The translations under genes were made by a program, and so were the position numbers. Below, piece by piece: positions 8,101 to 16,275 of a stretch of DNA of 64,000 bases. Position 1 is the first letter of the stretch. The number at the start of each line of letters is the position of its first letter. Origin of the DNA: Paenibacillus sp. FSL R7-0345. Lineage in GTDB: Bacteria; Bacillota; Bacilli; Paenibacillales; Paenibacillaceae. Below the pieces are notes generated by a model. That model was not told the origin of the DNA. It ran no database searches and was given only the letters and a program-made list of their open reading frames with translations. The DNA is taken from assembly GCF_038595055.1 (NCBI RefSeq), contig NZ_CP152002.1:2834501-2898500 (forward strand), given 5' to 3'.

Positions 8101-8223
8101 TATCAGTTTTAAGTTAACTTTCAGCAGGATTTTATCTGATTTTAAGGTTTGAGCGGTATAGTTGAGGTCTCCACCCCCCAGTGGATGCATTATTGTAGAT
8201 CCTGTCGTGCCTCGACAGGGTCT
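8101..8223 (+). other. Tandem promoter-hairpin unit A (possible small RNA)
   Basis: Part of the 449-bp gap between the Rrf2 gene and the next gene. It has T-rich repeats spaced about 11 bp apart (TTTAAG, TTTCAG, TTTATC, TTAAGG), then 9 bp, then a -10-like TATAGT (8157-8162), a C-rich stretch, and an 11-bp hairpin (8197-8223) without a long T-run. The layout and much of the sequence recur in unit B 145 bp later. The repeat spacing resembles PhoP-type activator sites. No open frame is convincing, so a small RNA or regulatory leader is possible. Confidence 0.4.
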
Positions 8224-8249
8224 ATTTGTTTGCAGAGGAGGTTCATTCC

Positions 8250-8369
8250 GTTTTTCATCAAACCTTTACCTGCGGTTCATATGTTTTTAAGCTTTGGGCG
8301 TTATAGTAGTCACATGACCCCCTTATAATAGAACTTGACCCTGCCGGACGCCGGCGGGGTCCTTTTTTT
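8250..8369 (+). other. Tandem promoter-hairpin unit B (possible small RNA)
   Basis: The second copy of the unit. The repeats TTTACC, TTCATA and TTAAGC are spaced exactly 11 bp apart, followed by 9 bp and TATAGT (8302-8307), a CCCCC tract, and the hairpin at 8337-8361, here with a clear T-run. The predicted transcript would be about 55 nt. There is no coding frame. The last repeat to -10 distance (9 bp) is the same as in unit A. Confidence 0.45.
8337..8369 (+). terminator. Strong terminator ending unit B
   Basis: GACCCTGCCGG (8337-8347) and CCGGCGGGGTC (8351-8361) form an 11-bp stem (one G-T pair) with a 3-nt loop, followed by seven T. It has no open reading frame just upstream, which implies a short non-coding transcript ends here. 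Confidence 0.8.
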
Positions 8370-8476
8370 GTCCGGAAGGCCTCGGGGTATACATATTATT
8401 CCAAAACATATACACTGGCACAAGAGAAGCGAAAAACTACCGGCTAAACAACAAGGCTGGAGGAGGAAGAGCACAG

Positions 8477-8863
8477 ATGAAAAATAATGTTATTGCTATT
8501 CTTGGTGCAAGTCTGATATTGGGTTTTTCTTTTATCATAGGATGCCTGATTATCAGTAATGGAGATAAGACCGGACAAGCTGTAGCGGATCAAGCCCGGA
8601 TAGCGCAGCAGGAGGCAGAAAGTAAAGAATTATTATCGCTCCAGGAAACGGCACAGCTGCTGAATCTGCAGGAAGACCAGGTGCTTAATATCATTAAGGC
8701 GGAGAATGCCATTCTGAGCAATAATGGAGTATTTGCCGGACAACGGCTGCCCTTTTTTAAGGTGGATGCAAATTTTATGTTCAGCAGAACGGAAGTACTG
8801 AAGTGGATCTGGGCAGTGTCGTCTGCGAACCGGATCTATCAGGGAGAGAAAATCATCCAATAG
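8477..8863 (+). CDS. Membrane-anchored protein with excisionase-like helix-turn-helix
   Basis: 128 residues. Residues about 5-27 form one transmembrane helix (VIAILGASLILGFSFIIGCL), followed by a short Gln/Ala/Glu-rich helix. Residues about 53-112 look like an excisionase/MerR-type fold: LSLQETAQLLNLQEDQVLNI followed by a LPFFKVDANFMFSRTEVLKWI segment. Whether it binds DNA from the membrane or uses the fold for protein contacts is unknown. GGAGGAGG precedes the ATG. It stands alone between the small-RNA-like region and the catE-like operon. Confidence 0.7.
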   Translation: MKNNVIAILGASLILGFSFIIGCLIISNGDKTGQAVADQARIAQQEAESKELLSLQETAQLLNLQEDQVLNIIKAENAILSNNGVFAGQRLPFFKVDANFMFSRTEVLKWIWAVSSANRIYQGEKIIQ

Positions 8864-8879
8864 CTGTTTGCGAAAGTAA

Positions 8880-8941
8880 TTGACAAACTTTTGGACTGCA
8901 ACTATACTAAAGTTAGTTAAAGTGTAACGGTAACAGTTACA
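8880..8941 (+). promoter_or_regulatory. Promoter and operators of the catE-like operon
   Basis: TTGACA (8880-8885), a 17-bp spacer and TATACT (8903-8908) make a near-consensus SigA promoter. TGCAACTATACTA (8897-8909) overlaps the -10 and matches 12 of 13 bases of the complement of the Rrf2-gene operator. A second site, TGTAAC-N7-GTTACA, is at 8923-8941. Both positions fit repression by the Rrf2 protein encoded at 7605-8027. Confidence 0.65.
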
Positions 8942-9044
8942 AGTTCATCCCGGCTTTATAGATGCATGCATAGACAGGCAGAGGTTAACACTAAGCTGCA
9001 AAATGCCGGTGAAACGGCAGCAGCCATTTCAGGAGGGGTTCACA

Positions 9045-9917
9045 ATGACGGCAACAGCAGTTTTACATGAAGATACTCAGATTGGGCTGGTGCAGATTAG
9101 AGTAAGCAATCTGGAGCGTTCACTCGCTTTTTATCAGAATGTAATCGGATTTCAGGTACTCCGCCAAAACGGGCGGGAAGCAGAATTGACAGCGGACGGC
9201 AAGCAGGTGCTGCTGGTGCTGCGGGAGATTGAACAGCCGCAGTTGTTAAGCCGCAAGCAAGCGGGATTGTACCACTTCGCCATTCTGCTGCCGGACCGCC
9301 CGAGTCTGGGGCTGGTGCTGCGCAATCTGATCGCCTCGGACATCGAAATCGGACAGGGCGACCATCTGGTAAGTGAAGCACTCTATATTCAGGATCCGGA
9401 CGATAACGGAATTGAGCTGTACCGGGACCGTCCGCGTGATACATGGAAGCGTGACGCTGCCGGAGACTACATTATGACCACTGATCCGGTAGATGGTGAA
9501 GGATTGCTGGCAGCTTCTGAAGGTTTGGTGTGGAGCGGATTGCCCGCAGGTACTGTAATCGGGCATGTTCATTTTCATGTGGGCAGTCTTGCGGAAGCAG
9601 AGAAGTTTTATGTGAATGCGCTTGGCTTTGAGCCGACCACGCGTTACGGCAATTCGGCACTGTTCATTTCGGCTGGCGGATATCATCACCATCTGGGGCT
9701 GAATATCTGGGCTGGCCAAGGTGCACCGGCTACTCCGGCTAGCGCTCCGGGAATTGATTATTTCACTTTACAGCTGCCGGATGCACAGGAGATTGCTATA
9801 GTAGCACAGCGGGTTCGCGAGGCCGGATATCCGGTAACGGAAACGGCAGACGGTGTGATTTTAACAGACCCTTGGAATATCGGAATTCATGTAATCGTGC
9901 ATCCGCACAGCAATTAA
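9045..9917 (+). CDS. CatE-like ring-cleavage dioxygenase / VOC protein
   Basis: 290 residues with two vicinal-oxygen-chelate (glyoxalase) modules: residues about 8-130 (IGLVQIRVSNLERSLAFYQN, ending DPDDNGIELYRDRP) and about 165-285 (VIGHVHFHVGSL, the HHHLGLNIW segment, DPWNIGIHVIV). It closely follows the pattern I recall for B. subtilis CatE (YfiE), which belongs to a catechol-2,3-dioxygenase system induced by quinone/thiol stress. The ATG at 9045 has AGGAGGGG just upstream. First gene of a two-gene operon with the NAD(P)-binding protein, behind Rrf2-type operators. Confidence 0.85.
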   Translation: MTATAVLHEDTQIGLVQIRVSNLERSLAFYQNVIGFQVLRQNGREAELTADGKQVLLVLREIEQPQLLSRKQAGLYHFAILLPDRPSLGLVLRNLIASDIEIGQGDHLVSEALYIQDPDDNGIELYRDRPRDTWKRDAAGDYIMTTDPVDGEGLLAASEGLVWSGLPAGTVIGHVHFHVGSLAEAEKFYVNALGFEPTTRYGNSALFISAGGYHHHLGLNIWAGQGAPATPASAPGIDYFTLQLPDAQEIAIVAQRVREAGYPVTETADGVILTDPWNIGIHVIVHPHSN

Positions 9918-9952
9918 TTACCACCAACCCTAACTTATCAGGAGGAACTATT

Positions 9953-10588
9953 ATGAAAATTGCAGTCATCGGAGCAGCAGGTAAGGCCGGAAGTGAAATT
10001 GTAAAAGAAGCGCTGGACAGAGGACATAAAGTAACCGCCATTGTGCGCAGCGCCGCGAAAGTAACGGACAGCAGAGCAGCTGTACTGGAAAAGGATGTTT
10101 TTGACCTGTCGGCCGGCGACCTGAAAGCATTTGATGCTGTTGTAAATGCCTTTGGCGCACCGTTCGGCCAGGAGCATCTGCATGTGGATGCCGGAAATGC
10201 GCTAATTAACGCGCTTAAGGATGCACCGGAAACACGGCTGATTGTTGTCGGCGGTGCGGGCAGCCTGTATGTTGATGAAGCCAAGACAACCAAAGTTGTA
10301 GAAACTCCCGGCTTCCCTGACTTTGTTAAGCCGACCGCACTGAACCAGGGCAAGAATCTGGAGATTCTGCAGGGCACGGAAGGCCTGAAATGGACCTTTG
10401 TCAGCCCGTCTGCGAACTTTGCCGTCGGAGCAAGAACAGGCTCGTACGTTAAGGGCAAGGATCATCTGCTGGTCAACTCCAAAGGCGAAAGCTATGTCAG
10501 CTATGCAGATTATGCAATTGCCATCGTGGATGAGCTTGAGCAGCCGCAGCATATCGGCGAACGGTTCACGGTTGTTTCCGAATCCTGA
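9953..10588 (+). CDS. NAD(P)-binding protein of the atypical SDR family (YwnB-like)
   Basis: 211 residues. A Rossmann start MKIAVIGAAGKAGSEIVKEA gives the GxxGxxG cofactor motif, followed by the VVGGAGSLYVDE segment of the NAD(P)H-binding (PF13460-like) family. It lacks the YxxxK catalytic pair of classical SDRs, so it may be a redox sensor or a flavin/quinone reductase. GGAGG precedes the ATG by about 9 nt, 35 bp after the dioxygenase stop. The pairing with a YwnA-like Rrf2 regulator nearby matches ywnA-ywnB. Confidence 0.87.
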   Translation: MKIAVIGAAGKAGSEIVKEALDRGHKVTAIVRSAAKVTDSRAAVLEKDVFDLSAGDLKAFDAVVNAFGAPFGQEHLHVDAGNALINALKDAPETRLIVVGGAGSLYVDEAKTTKVVETPGFPDFVKPTALNQGKNLEILQGTEGLKWTFVSPSANFAVGARTGSYVKGKDHLLVNSKGESYVSYADYAIAIVDELEQPQHIGERFTVVSES

Positions 10589-10620
10589 TCCGAAGATTAC
10601 GAAGGAATAAATAGATTAAA

Positions 10621-10657
10621 GGAGGCATAGCCGGATGGTGCGGCTGTGCCTCCTTTT
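10621..10657 (+). terminator. Terminator of the catE-like operon
   Basis: GGAGGCATAGCCG (10621-10633) pairs with CGGCTGTGCCTCC (10641-10653), 12 of 13 pairs plus one G-T, with a 7-nt loop, followed by TTTT. Confidence 0.75.
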
Positions 10658-10702
10658 GGGCTATAATAATATAAAATATATCGGGATTGGAGCTGAGGCC
10701 GC

Positions 10703-12727
10703 TTGGAGACTTTTCTTGCCGTGCTTTTACTGTTGGGTCTGATTGCGGCATCCAACGTTGTGAACAGGTTCTTTCCGTTTGTGCCGATTCCCCTGATTCA
10801 GATCGGGCTGGGGGTTATCGCCGCACTGGTTCCGACAGGGATACATATGCATTTTGAGCCCGAGCTTTTCTTTGTGCTGTTTATTGCACCGCTGCTGTAT
10901 AATGACGGCAGGCGTACGCCGCGCGGCGAGCTGTGGAATCTGCGGGCGCCGATTCTGCTGCTGGCACTGGGTCTGGTCTTTGTCACCGTTGTCGTGGCAG
11001 GCTACGCCATTAACTGGATGATTCCGTCGATTCCGCTGGCGGCTGCCTTTGCACTGGCGGCGATTCTTTCCCCGACCGATGCGGTCGCAGTCAGCTCGCT
11101 GGCCGGCAGAGTGCATCTGCCGGGCAGCATCCACCGGATTCTTGAGGGTGAATCGCTGATGAATGACGCCTCCGGCCTGGTTGCCTTTAAATTTGCGATT
11201 GCCGCTGCGGTTACCGGTGTCTTCTCGCTGCCGAAAGCAACATTAAGCTTTGTGCTGATTGCAGCCGGTGGTCTGCTGCTGGGAGCGGTGCTGTCTTTTC
11301 TGCTCATCCGTCTAAGCGTATTCCTGCGCCGGTTCGGCATGGAGGATGTTACCATGCATGTTCTGCTGCAGATTCTTACGCCTTTTATCATCTATCTGAT
11401 CAGCGAGGAGATTGGAGTATCCGGTATCCTCGCTGTGGTTGCAGGCGGTGTAGTGTATGCGATTGAGAAGGACCGGGCTGCTTCACCGCAGTATAAGCTT
11501 CAGCTCGTATCGGCCAGCACCTGGTCTGTGCTGTTGTTTGTCCTGAACGGTCTGGTCTTTTTGATTCTTGGTGTGTCGGTTCCGGATGTCCTGGAGGTAA
11601 TTTACCGGGATGAATCGCTTAATAATTTCAGGGTCTTCGGCTATGTGCTGGTCATTACGGCACTGCTGATCGTACTGCGTTTTGTCTGGGTCTATCTCTA
11701 CTCCAAGATCGAAAGCCTGAGGTTCAGGGAGAAGCGGACACCGCTTAAATCTCTGGTAATCACCTCCATTTCCGGGGTGCGCGGAGCTGTTACACTGGCC
11801 GGGGCCTTCTCTATACCGCTGGCACTGGGCGATGGAACCCCGTTTCCCGAACGTGACCTTATTATTGCACTGGCGGCTGGTGTGATTCTGATGTCCCTGG
11901 TAATCGCCAGCATCCTGCTTCCGCTCCTCACTGGCAAAGAAGAAGAAACGGTGCTCGAGGTATCGGGCGGAGGCAATACCGAACTGGCGGCGCGCTCGGT
12001 AGTTATTGATGCCGGAATGAGTATGCTGCGCAGTCTGGTCACGGAGACGGGGGAGCGTACCAATCAGCCTGCCCTGCTGGAATTCACGGATAAGATTGAC
12101 CGCATCTGTGCGCTTAAGACTGACAACGATCCGGCTGCGGAAAAAATGCGCCGCCTGGGCGTTGAAGCCCGGCTCAGCGGAATTGAGGCAGAGCGGACAG
12201 AGCTGCGGCGGATGACAGAGAAAGGCACGATACCGGCTCCAGTTGCAGTGAAAATGGAGGAGATGCTGGATCATTCAGAGTCAATATTGTGCCAGCGGTT
12301 TGATACGCATGTGAAGTTCTCCTTAACTGAACTTCAGCGGCTGTTTTCCGGATTATTTACCGGACGGCTGGGCAGTGAGGAAGGGCGGCAGGCGATTCAG
12401 AATGCTGAGGAGGCCCGCAAAGCCAAGATCGCCATGTGCCAGGCGGCTGTCAATGCGGTCAGCAGCGGGATCAATGCCGAGAACCGTGAAGCGGCGCAGC
12501 GGGTTATTCATAAATATGAACAAATCGAATCACGGCTGGAACAAGGCGAGGGCTGGAGCAAAGACGGGGTTGTTGACGATCAGAAGCTGGAGCTGAAGCT
12601 GAAGGCAATTCAGGAGCAGCGCGATACGGTGCAGCAGATGTATCAGAACGGGGCGATCAATCTTAAAATTGCCGGCAGATTGCGCCGGTTCGTAGATCAG
12701 TTAGAAACATCCATTTGGGAGGATTAG
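10703..12727 (+). CDS. CPA1-family Na+(K+)/H+ antiporter (NhaK/NhaP type)
   Basis: 674 residues. The first 410 or so form about 12 transmembrane helices of the Na_H_Exchanger fold. The ion-site motif LSPTDAVAV is near residue 125 and an EGESLMNDASGLVAF stretch near residue 148, both typical of CPA1 antiporters. The C-terminal 240 residues are hydrophilic, helical and probably cytoplasmic. Length and layout match B. subtilis NhaK (about 670 residues). The start is TTG at 10703 with a weak GGAG upstream, so it is less certain than the stop. The GNAT gene follows after 2 bp. Confidence 0.9.
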   Translation: METFLAVLLLLGLIAASNVVNRFFPFVPIPLIQIGLGVIAALVPTGIHMHFEPELFFVLFIAPLLYNDGRRTPRGELWNLRAPILLLALGLVFVTVVVAGYAINWMIPSIPLAAAFALAAILSPTDAVAVSSLAGRVHLPGSIHRILEGESLMNDASGLVAFKFAIAAAVTGVFSLPKATLSFVLIAAGGLLLGAVLSFLLIRLSVFLRRFGMEDVTMHVLLQILTPFIIYLISEEIGVSGILAVVAGGVVYAIEKDRAASPQYKLQLVSASTWSVLLFVLNGLVFLILGVSVPDVLEVIYRDESLNNFRVFGYVLVITALLIVLRFVWVYLYSKIESLRFREKRTPLKSLVITSISGVRGAVTLAGAFSIPLALGDGTPFPERDLIIALAAGVILMSLVIASILLPLLTGKEEETVLEVSGGGNTELAARSVVIDAGMSMLRSLVTETGERTNQPALLEFTDKIDRICALKTDNDPAAEKMRRLGVEARLSGIEAERTELRRMTEKGTIPAPVAVKMEEMLDHSESILCQRFDTHVKFSLTELQRLFSGLFTGRLGSEEGRQAIQNAEEARKAKIAMCQAAVNAVSSGINAENREAAQRVIHKYEQIESRLEQGEGWSKDGVVDDQKLELKLKAIQEQRDTVQQMYQNGAINLKIAGRLRRFVDQLETSIWED

Positions 12728-12729
12728 CT

Positions 12730-13254
12730 GTGGGAGAGAGAGAAAACGCTTCAGGTGGTCTGGCATTTGCGGAGATCACAGAGGAGCATCTGGCCGGCGT
12801 GCTGGATATATATAATTATTATGTGCTAAATACAACCGTTTCGTTTCATACAGAACCCCAGACGCAGGCAGAGATGCGGCAGTCGGTGTTAAGCGGAGAT
12901 CCGCGCTATAAATCATATGCCATCCTGCAGGATGGCAGCCTGGCCGGTTATGTGCTGATCACCAGACATAAGAATAAGCAGGCCTATGATACCTCCGGTG
13001 AAATCAGCATCTATCTGCAGCCAGGCAGGGGGGGACAGGGCATAGGCGGTCAGGCGCTGGCTTTTATTGAGCAAACAGCGGCTGAACTCCGGTTTCACGT
13101 ACTTGTTGCTACAATCTGCGCCGATAATGAGCCTAGCCGCCGTCTGTTTACAAGACACGGGTATGAGCAGAGCGCCTTGTTCAGGGAAATCGGCTATAAA
13201 TTCGGTAGATGGCTGGATATCGCCAGTTATCAGAAGATCATCGGTTCAGTATAA
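12730..13254 (+). CDS. GNAT N-acetyltransferase, phosphinothricin-acetyltransferase type
   Basis: 174 residues. The opening FAEITEEHLAGVLDIYNYYV followed by NTTVSFHTEP, and the acetyl-CoA loop RGGQGIGGQAL near residue 102, match the PAT/YwnH branch of GNAT enzymes, which acetylate small amino compounds such as phosphinothricin or methionine sulfoximine. I chose the GTG at 12730 because GGGAGG is about 7 nt upstream; a TTG at 12715 would lie inside the antiporter gene and before the ribosome binding site. It is probably co-transcribed with the antiporter. Actual substrate unknown. Confidence 0.85.
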   Translation: MGERENASGGLAFAEITEEHLAGVLDIYNYYVLNTTVSFHTEPQTQAEMRQSVLSGDPRYKSYAILQDGSLAGYVLITRHKNKQAYDTSGEISIYLQPGRGGQGIGGQALAFIEQTAAELRFHVLVATICADNEPSRRLFTRHGYEQSALFREIGYKFGRWLDIASYQKIIGSV

Positions 13255-13258
13255 AAGC

Positions 13259-13305
13259 AAAGTCCGCCTGCGGCTCGGGGTACTTCCCGGCCGCAGGCGG
13301 ACTTT
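13259..13305. terminator. Bidirectional terminator, GNAT / ThrE
   Basis: A 16-bp perfect stem (arms 13259-13274 and 13290-13305) rich in GC, flanked by A- and T-rich ends, located between converging genes. Confidence 0.85.
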
Positions 13306-13348
13306 ATTGTGCTAATACTTAATAACTTGTGCAGGAATTGAGCACCTG

Positions 13349-13771
13349 CTATACTTTCCTCCGGCGGAACATCTGGCCCAGTACCTCGCTGAGCACCAGA
13401 CCGGTGGCAATAGCCCCTGAGAGCAGTAGTGCCTGTACGCCGATTTGGATCGCCTGGTTGTTGTCATTCTCCACGAATTTGCGCATGGCGTCATACGCCA
13501 TTCCTCCCGGGACAAGCGGAATAATCCCGCCAACGCTGAAGATGATAACCGGCATTTTGTAGGTGCGGGCAAAAAACTGGCTGATTACCCCGACAACGAC
13601 CGTAGCCAGAAAGGTGGCCACCACCGTATCGAGCTGCTTGTCCAGCTCCAGATACAGTACCCAGCCAATCATTCCGGCGAACCCGCACTGCAGCAGCGCC
13701 CGTCTAGGTGCATTGAACAGGATGCAGAAGGAGGCAGCCGCGAAAAAGCTGGTAACAAATTGCAGAATCAT
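13349..13771 (-). CDS. ThrE/YjjB-type small exporter subunit
   Basis: 140 residues, four or five transmembrane helices, of the short ThrE_2 (DUF3815, YjjB) family. The motif IIPLVPGGMAYDAM is characteristic. Together with the longer upstream subunit it forms a split threonine/serine- or succinate-type exporter (E. coli YjjP-YjjB is reported to export succinate). Second gene of the pair; it starts 30 bp after the first one ends. Confidence 0.87.
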   Translation of the reverse strand: MILQFVTSFFAAASFCILFNAPRRALLQCGFAGMIGWVLYLELDKQLDTVVATFLATVVVGVISQFFARTYKMPVIIFSVGGIIPLVPGGMAYDAMRKFVENDNNQAIQIGVQALLLSGAIATGLVLSEVLGQMFRRRKV

Positions 13772-13801
13772 GAACGATAGACCTCTTTCACCCCGAAAAT
13801 T

Positions 13802-14569
13802 TTAGAAAAGCGACAGCACAAGACCGATGCCTGTACCTATGGCGAACGCCGTCAGAAAGGCATCTGCTCCTTTTGATAATCCGGACACAAGATGGCCGGC
13901 CATCAGATCGCGGACTGCATTTGTAATCAGCAGCCCTGGCACGAGCGGCATTACCGAGCCGATGATGATCTTGTCCATTTCCTGGCCGATGCCGGCTTTG
14001 ACTGACAGGAAGGCCAGCAGGCCGATCAGGAACGAGGCGGAGAACTCGGCGAAGAACCGGACCTGAACGAGCCGGTGCAGATAGGTTGCTGCAGCAAAGC
14101 CCAATGCTGACACCAGCAGAGCCGGAAGCGCATCCCACAGGCTGCCCTTGAACATGACAGTGAAGCATGATCCGGTCACGGCAGCCGCGGCAATCTGCAT
14201 CCAGTCTGGGTAAGCATGGGCCGCGTCATCTACGACTCCCAGGCGCTCGCGGGCTTCGGCTGCGGTAAGCTGGCGCTCACTGAGCCGGCGGGAAATATCG
14301 TTAACCTCCGATACTTTCTTCAGATCAGTTGTCCGTTCCGCAATCCGGAACAGCTTCACCGGCTCGGTCCGGTTTGTCGTAAACATAATTACTGTCGGAG
14401 TTACATAGCTATGAGCTCCGGGAAAACCAAGTGCTGCTGCCATCCGTGTCATTGTATCCTCTACACGGTAGGTTTCCGCCCCGCTTTGCAGCATGATTTT
14501 ACCGGCCAAGAGGCACAGGTCGACGATGTCATGCACGGAAGTATTGCTGTTGCTGCTCGAACTGTCCAA
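13802..14569 (-). CDS. ThrE/YjjP-type large exporter subunit
   Basis: About 255 residues. The N-terminal cytoplasmic domain carries the family pattern GAETYRVEDTM and AYVTPT-like stretch (HSYVTPTVIM), followed by five transmembrane helices with the SVMPLVPGLLITNAVRDLMAG motif of ThrE (DUF1212). I prefer the TTG start at 14569 because GGGGAGG lies 11 nt upstream and the length then equals that of YjjP. An ATG at 14638 gives 23 more residues but has no ribosome binding site. The partner subunit follows directly. The transported compound is not known. Confidence 0.85.
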   Translation of the reverse strand: MDSSSSNSNTSVHDIVDLCLLAGKIMLQSGAETYRVEDTMTRMAAALGFPGAHSYVTPTVIMFTTNRTEPVKLFRIAERTTDLKKVSEVNDISRRLSERQLTAAEARERLGVVDDAAHAYPDWMQIAAAAVTGSCFTVMFKGSLWDALPALLVSALGFAAATYLHRLVQVRFFAEFSASFLIGLLAFLSVKAGIGQEMDKIIIGSVMPLVPGLLITNAVRDLMAGHLVSGLSKGADAFLTAFAIGTGIGLVLSLF

Positions 14570-14650
14570 CTTCGTTAGATCCTCCCCTGAAATGTTATAT
14601 ATCCGATTGTCGCCGCAAATCTGCAAAAGATCAACCATTAATCCGTTTTT

Positions 14651-15232
14651 TTATTTATCCAGAGTACATAATCCCGTTGCTACGCCTCCGGATATAATAG
14701 TGAGCAGGGAGTGGAAGAAGGTTTCCTTAGAAATTAGCAGGCCGCCCGCCGCGATAATCACAATATCACCCAGAAAAATAAGAACCCCGACATTCAGCGG
14801 AATATACCGTTTAATAAACTTGGCCAGCAAATCTGTTCCGCCAGTACTGGCTTTATAGCGCAGCATCAGCCCGAGGCCGCTGCCCATAAGAAAGCCGCCG
14901 ATGATCGCGCTTGAGATCGAACCGATTTCAATATAATACAGAAAGTAATACTGAAGCGGGGCGAGCAGTTCAATCAGAAAGGAAGAAATTAAGAGCCCAA
15001 GAATACTGTTGTAAAAAATATCCCGTTCTTTCACCCAGGCGAGCAGGAAGATGGGCAGACTGCAAAGAATTACGGCCAGTCCGATTTTGACACCGCCGAT
15101 GTAATTAATAATCAGGGCAATGCCGATTACTCCGCCATCTAGTATTTTGTAAGGGACCAGAAAAAAGTTGGTACCGGCTGCAATAAGCAGGCTTCCCAGC
15201 AGGATGACAGCGAACCGTAACAAAGAGCGCAT
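14651..15232 (-). CDS. Short YitT-family membrane protein
   Basis: 193 residues, five to six transmembrane helices of the YitT (DUF161) family. The motif FLVPYKILDGGVIGIALI near the N-terminus and GSGLGLMLRYKASTGGTDLLA in the middle are diagnostic. Full-length YitT proteins have about 280 residues and end with a cytoplasmic DUF2179 domain; that domain is absent here, so this is the short form. The ATG at 15232 follows GGAG by about 9 nt; an open frame extends upstream without ribosome binding site. Function unknown. Confidence 0.85.
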   Translation of the reverse strand: MRSLLRFAVILLGSLLIAAGTNFFLVPYKILDGGVIGIALIINYIGGVKIGLAVILCSLPIFLLAWVKERDIFYNSILGLLISSFLIELLAPLQYYFLYYIEIGSISSAIIGGFLMGSGLGLMLRYKASTGGTDLLAKFIKRYIPLNVGVLIFLGDIVIIAAGGLLISKETFFHSLLTIISGGVATGLCTLDK

Positions 15233-15348
15233 ATTCAACATCTCCACAATTGAGGCATGTCTTAATAAATATGCTTCAATCTGGAAAAAAATAGCTGAAT
15301 ACAAAAAATCCTGCTTACGCAGGATCAATGGGAGAGTGGCTATGTTAA

Positions 15349-15870
15349 TCAGACAAGCGCAGGCTCCCGCGACTTAAGCTGAAGCGGCGGCGTCACCAGC
15401 CAGCCTTTCTTTTTGTTTAGCTTGAGCAAAGACAGTCCCAGTGCGTTCATTTGCGCATGGAATTTCATGTACATAGCTCCCAGATCCTCGCGGATTGACA
15501 TCCCCATGGCCTGGCTGCACACAACAAGTCCGGTTGAAGAGGAGGAAAATAAAGCTGCAGCAATCTCCGGATCGGTGAATCTTGCTCCAGCCGGAATGTC
15601 CTCCAGTCTTGCTGAAGGACGGTCGGGCAGCAGCGGCGGTGAAACGAAGCCGTGCAGCTTAAGCAGCTTGTCGCATGCTTTGATCTCCCGTTGTACCTGA
15701 TCGATAAAATCATCAATAATTTCTTTGAGTTCTTTATCTCCCGCATGATAATGAAACGCCTGAAAAGCGGATAATGCCATTTTGGCGGAAGCGGAAAATT
15801 GCCAGAGGCTATAAATCTCCCCGTAATGCAGCGGCTCATCCTTCGGATTGCCGTTAAGGATTCCAGACAT
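15349..15870 (-). CDS. DUF3231-type ferritin-like helical protein
   Basis: 173 residues, mostly helical. Repeated Glu/His-containing helices (LWQFSASAKMALSAFQAFHYH, EIIDDFIDQVQREIKACDKLL) and the GFVSPPLLPDRP linker point to the DUF3231 family, a four-helix-bundle group common in spore-forming Firmicutes with no assigned role. I chose the ATG at 15870, preceded by AAGGAG at about 8 nt. Single gene; the upstream 130 bp show nothing notable. Confidence 0.72.
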   Translation of the reverse strand: MSGILNGNPKDEPLHYGEIYSLWQFSASAKMALSAFQAFHYHAGDKELKEIIDDFIDQVQREIKACDKLLKLHGFVSPPLLPDRPSARLEDIPAGARFTDPEIAAALFSSSSTGLVVCSQAMGMSIREDLGAMYMKFHAQMNALGLSLLKLNKKKGWLVTPPLQLKSREPALV

Positions 15871-16056
15871 ATGCACATCTCCTTTCAAACTATATAATTG
15901 GGAATGTGGAGTTAGGTTGTCCGGCATAGCCTGATTTATGCAGCGGCAAACGGAAGGAGTAAGAAATTAGACTTGGCGACAGTAGCAAAAACAGTTATAT
16001 TAAAAGTAATGATTACGAATAACGCATAATTTTTGAATAGCGCAGGTGAATAACAG

Positions 16057-16275
16057 TTGGATTATACATACAAGGTGCTGGTGAGTGACCTGGATCTTCT
16101 CGCAGCGGCATTATCTGAAATCCCGGTAGCTGTTGCGGTTAAGGAATATGAGGATGATATCCTGGAGGATGGCGGACGGATCCGGCAGTACACGCCCAAT
16201 TCCGTCCGTATTCGCGGATTGTCTTACAGCAGGGAGCTATACGAATTCCGGGCCTATCCGGCAGATTTAACGTGA
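16057..16275 (+). CDS. Small protein of unknown function
   Basis: 72 residues from a TTG start with GCAGGTG about 7 nt upstream. It is acidic and has no membrane helix or known motif (begins MDYTYKVLVSDLDLLAAALS). Its last 9 bp overlap the 3' end of the convergent AraC gene. Codon usage looks like its neighbours, which supports a real gene, but I do not recognise it. Confidence 0.55.
   Translation: MDYTYKVLVSDLDLLAAALSEIPVAVAVKEYEDDILEDGGRIRQYTPNSVRIRGLSYSRELYEFRAYPADLT

Noticed and set aside
9045..9917. Loss of a metal ligand in the dioxygenase C-terminal module (no Glu in DPWNIGIHVIV)
   Set aside because: As I recall it, the CatE family of B. subtilis shows the same variation there, so it is not special to this protein.
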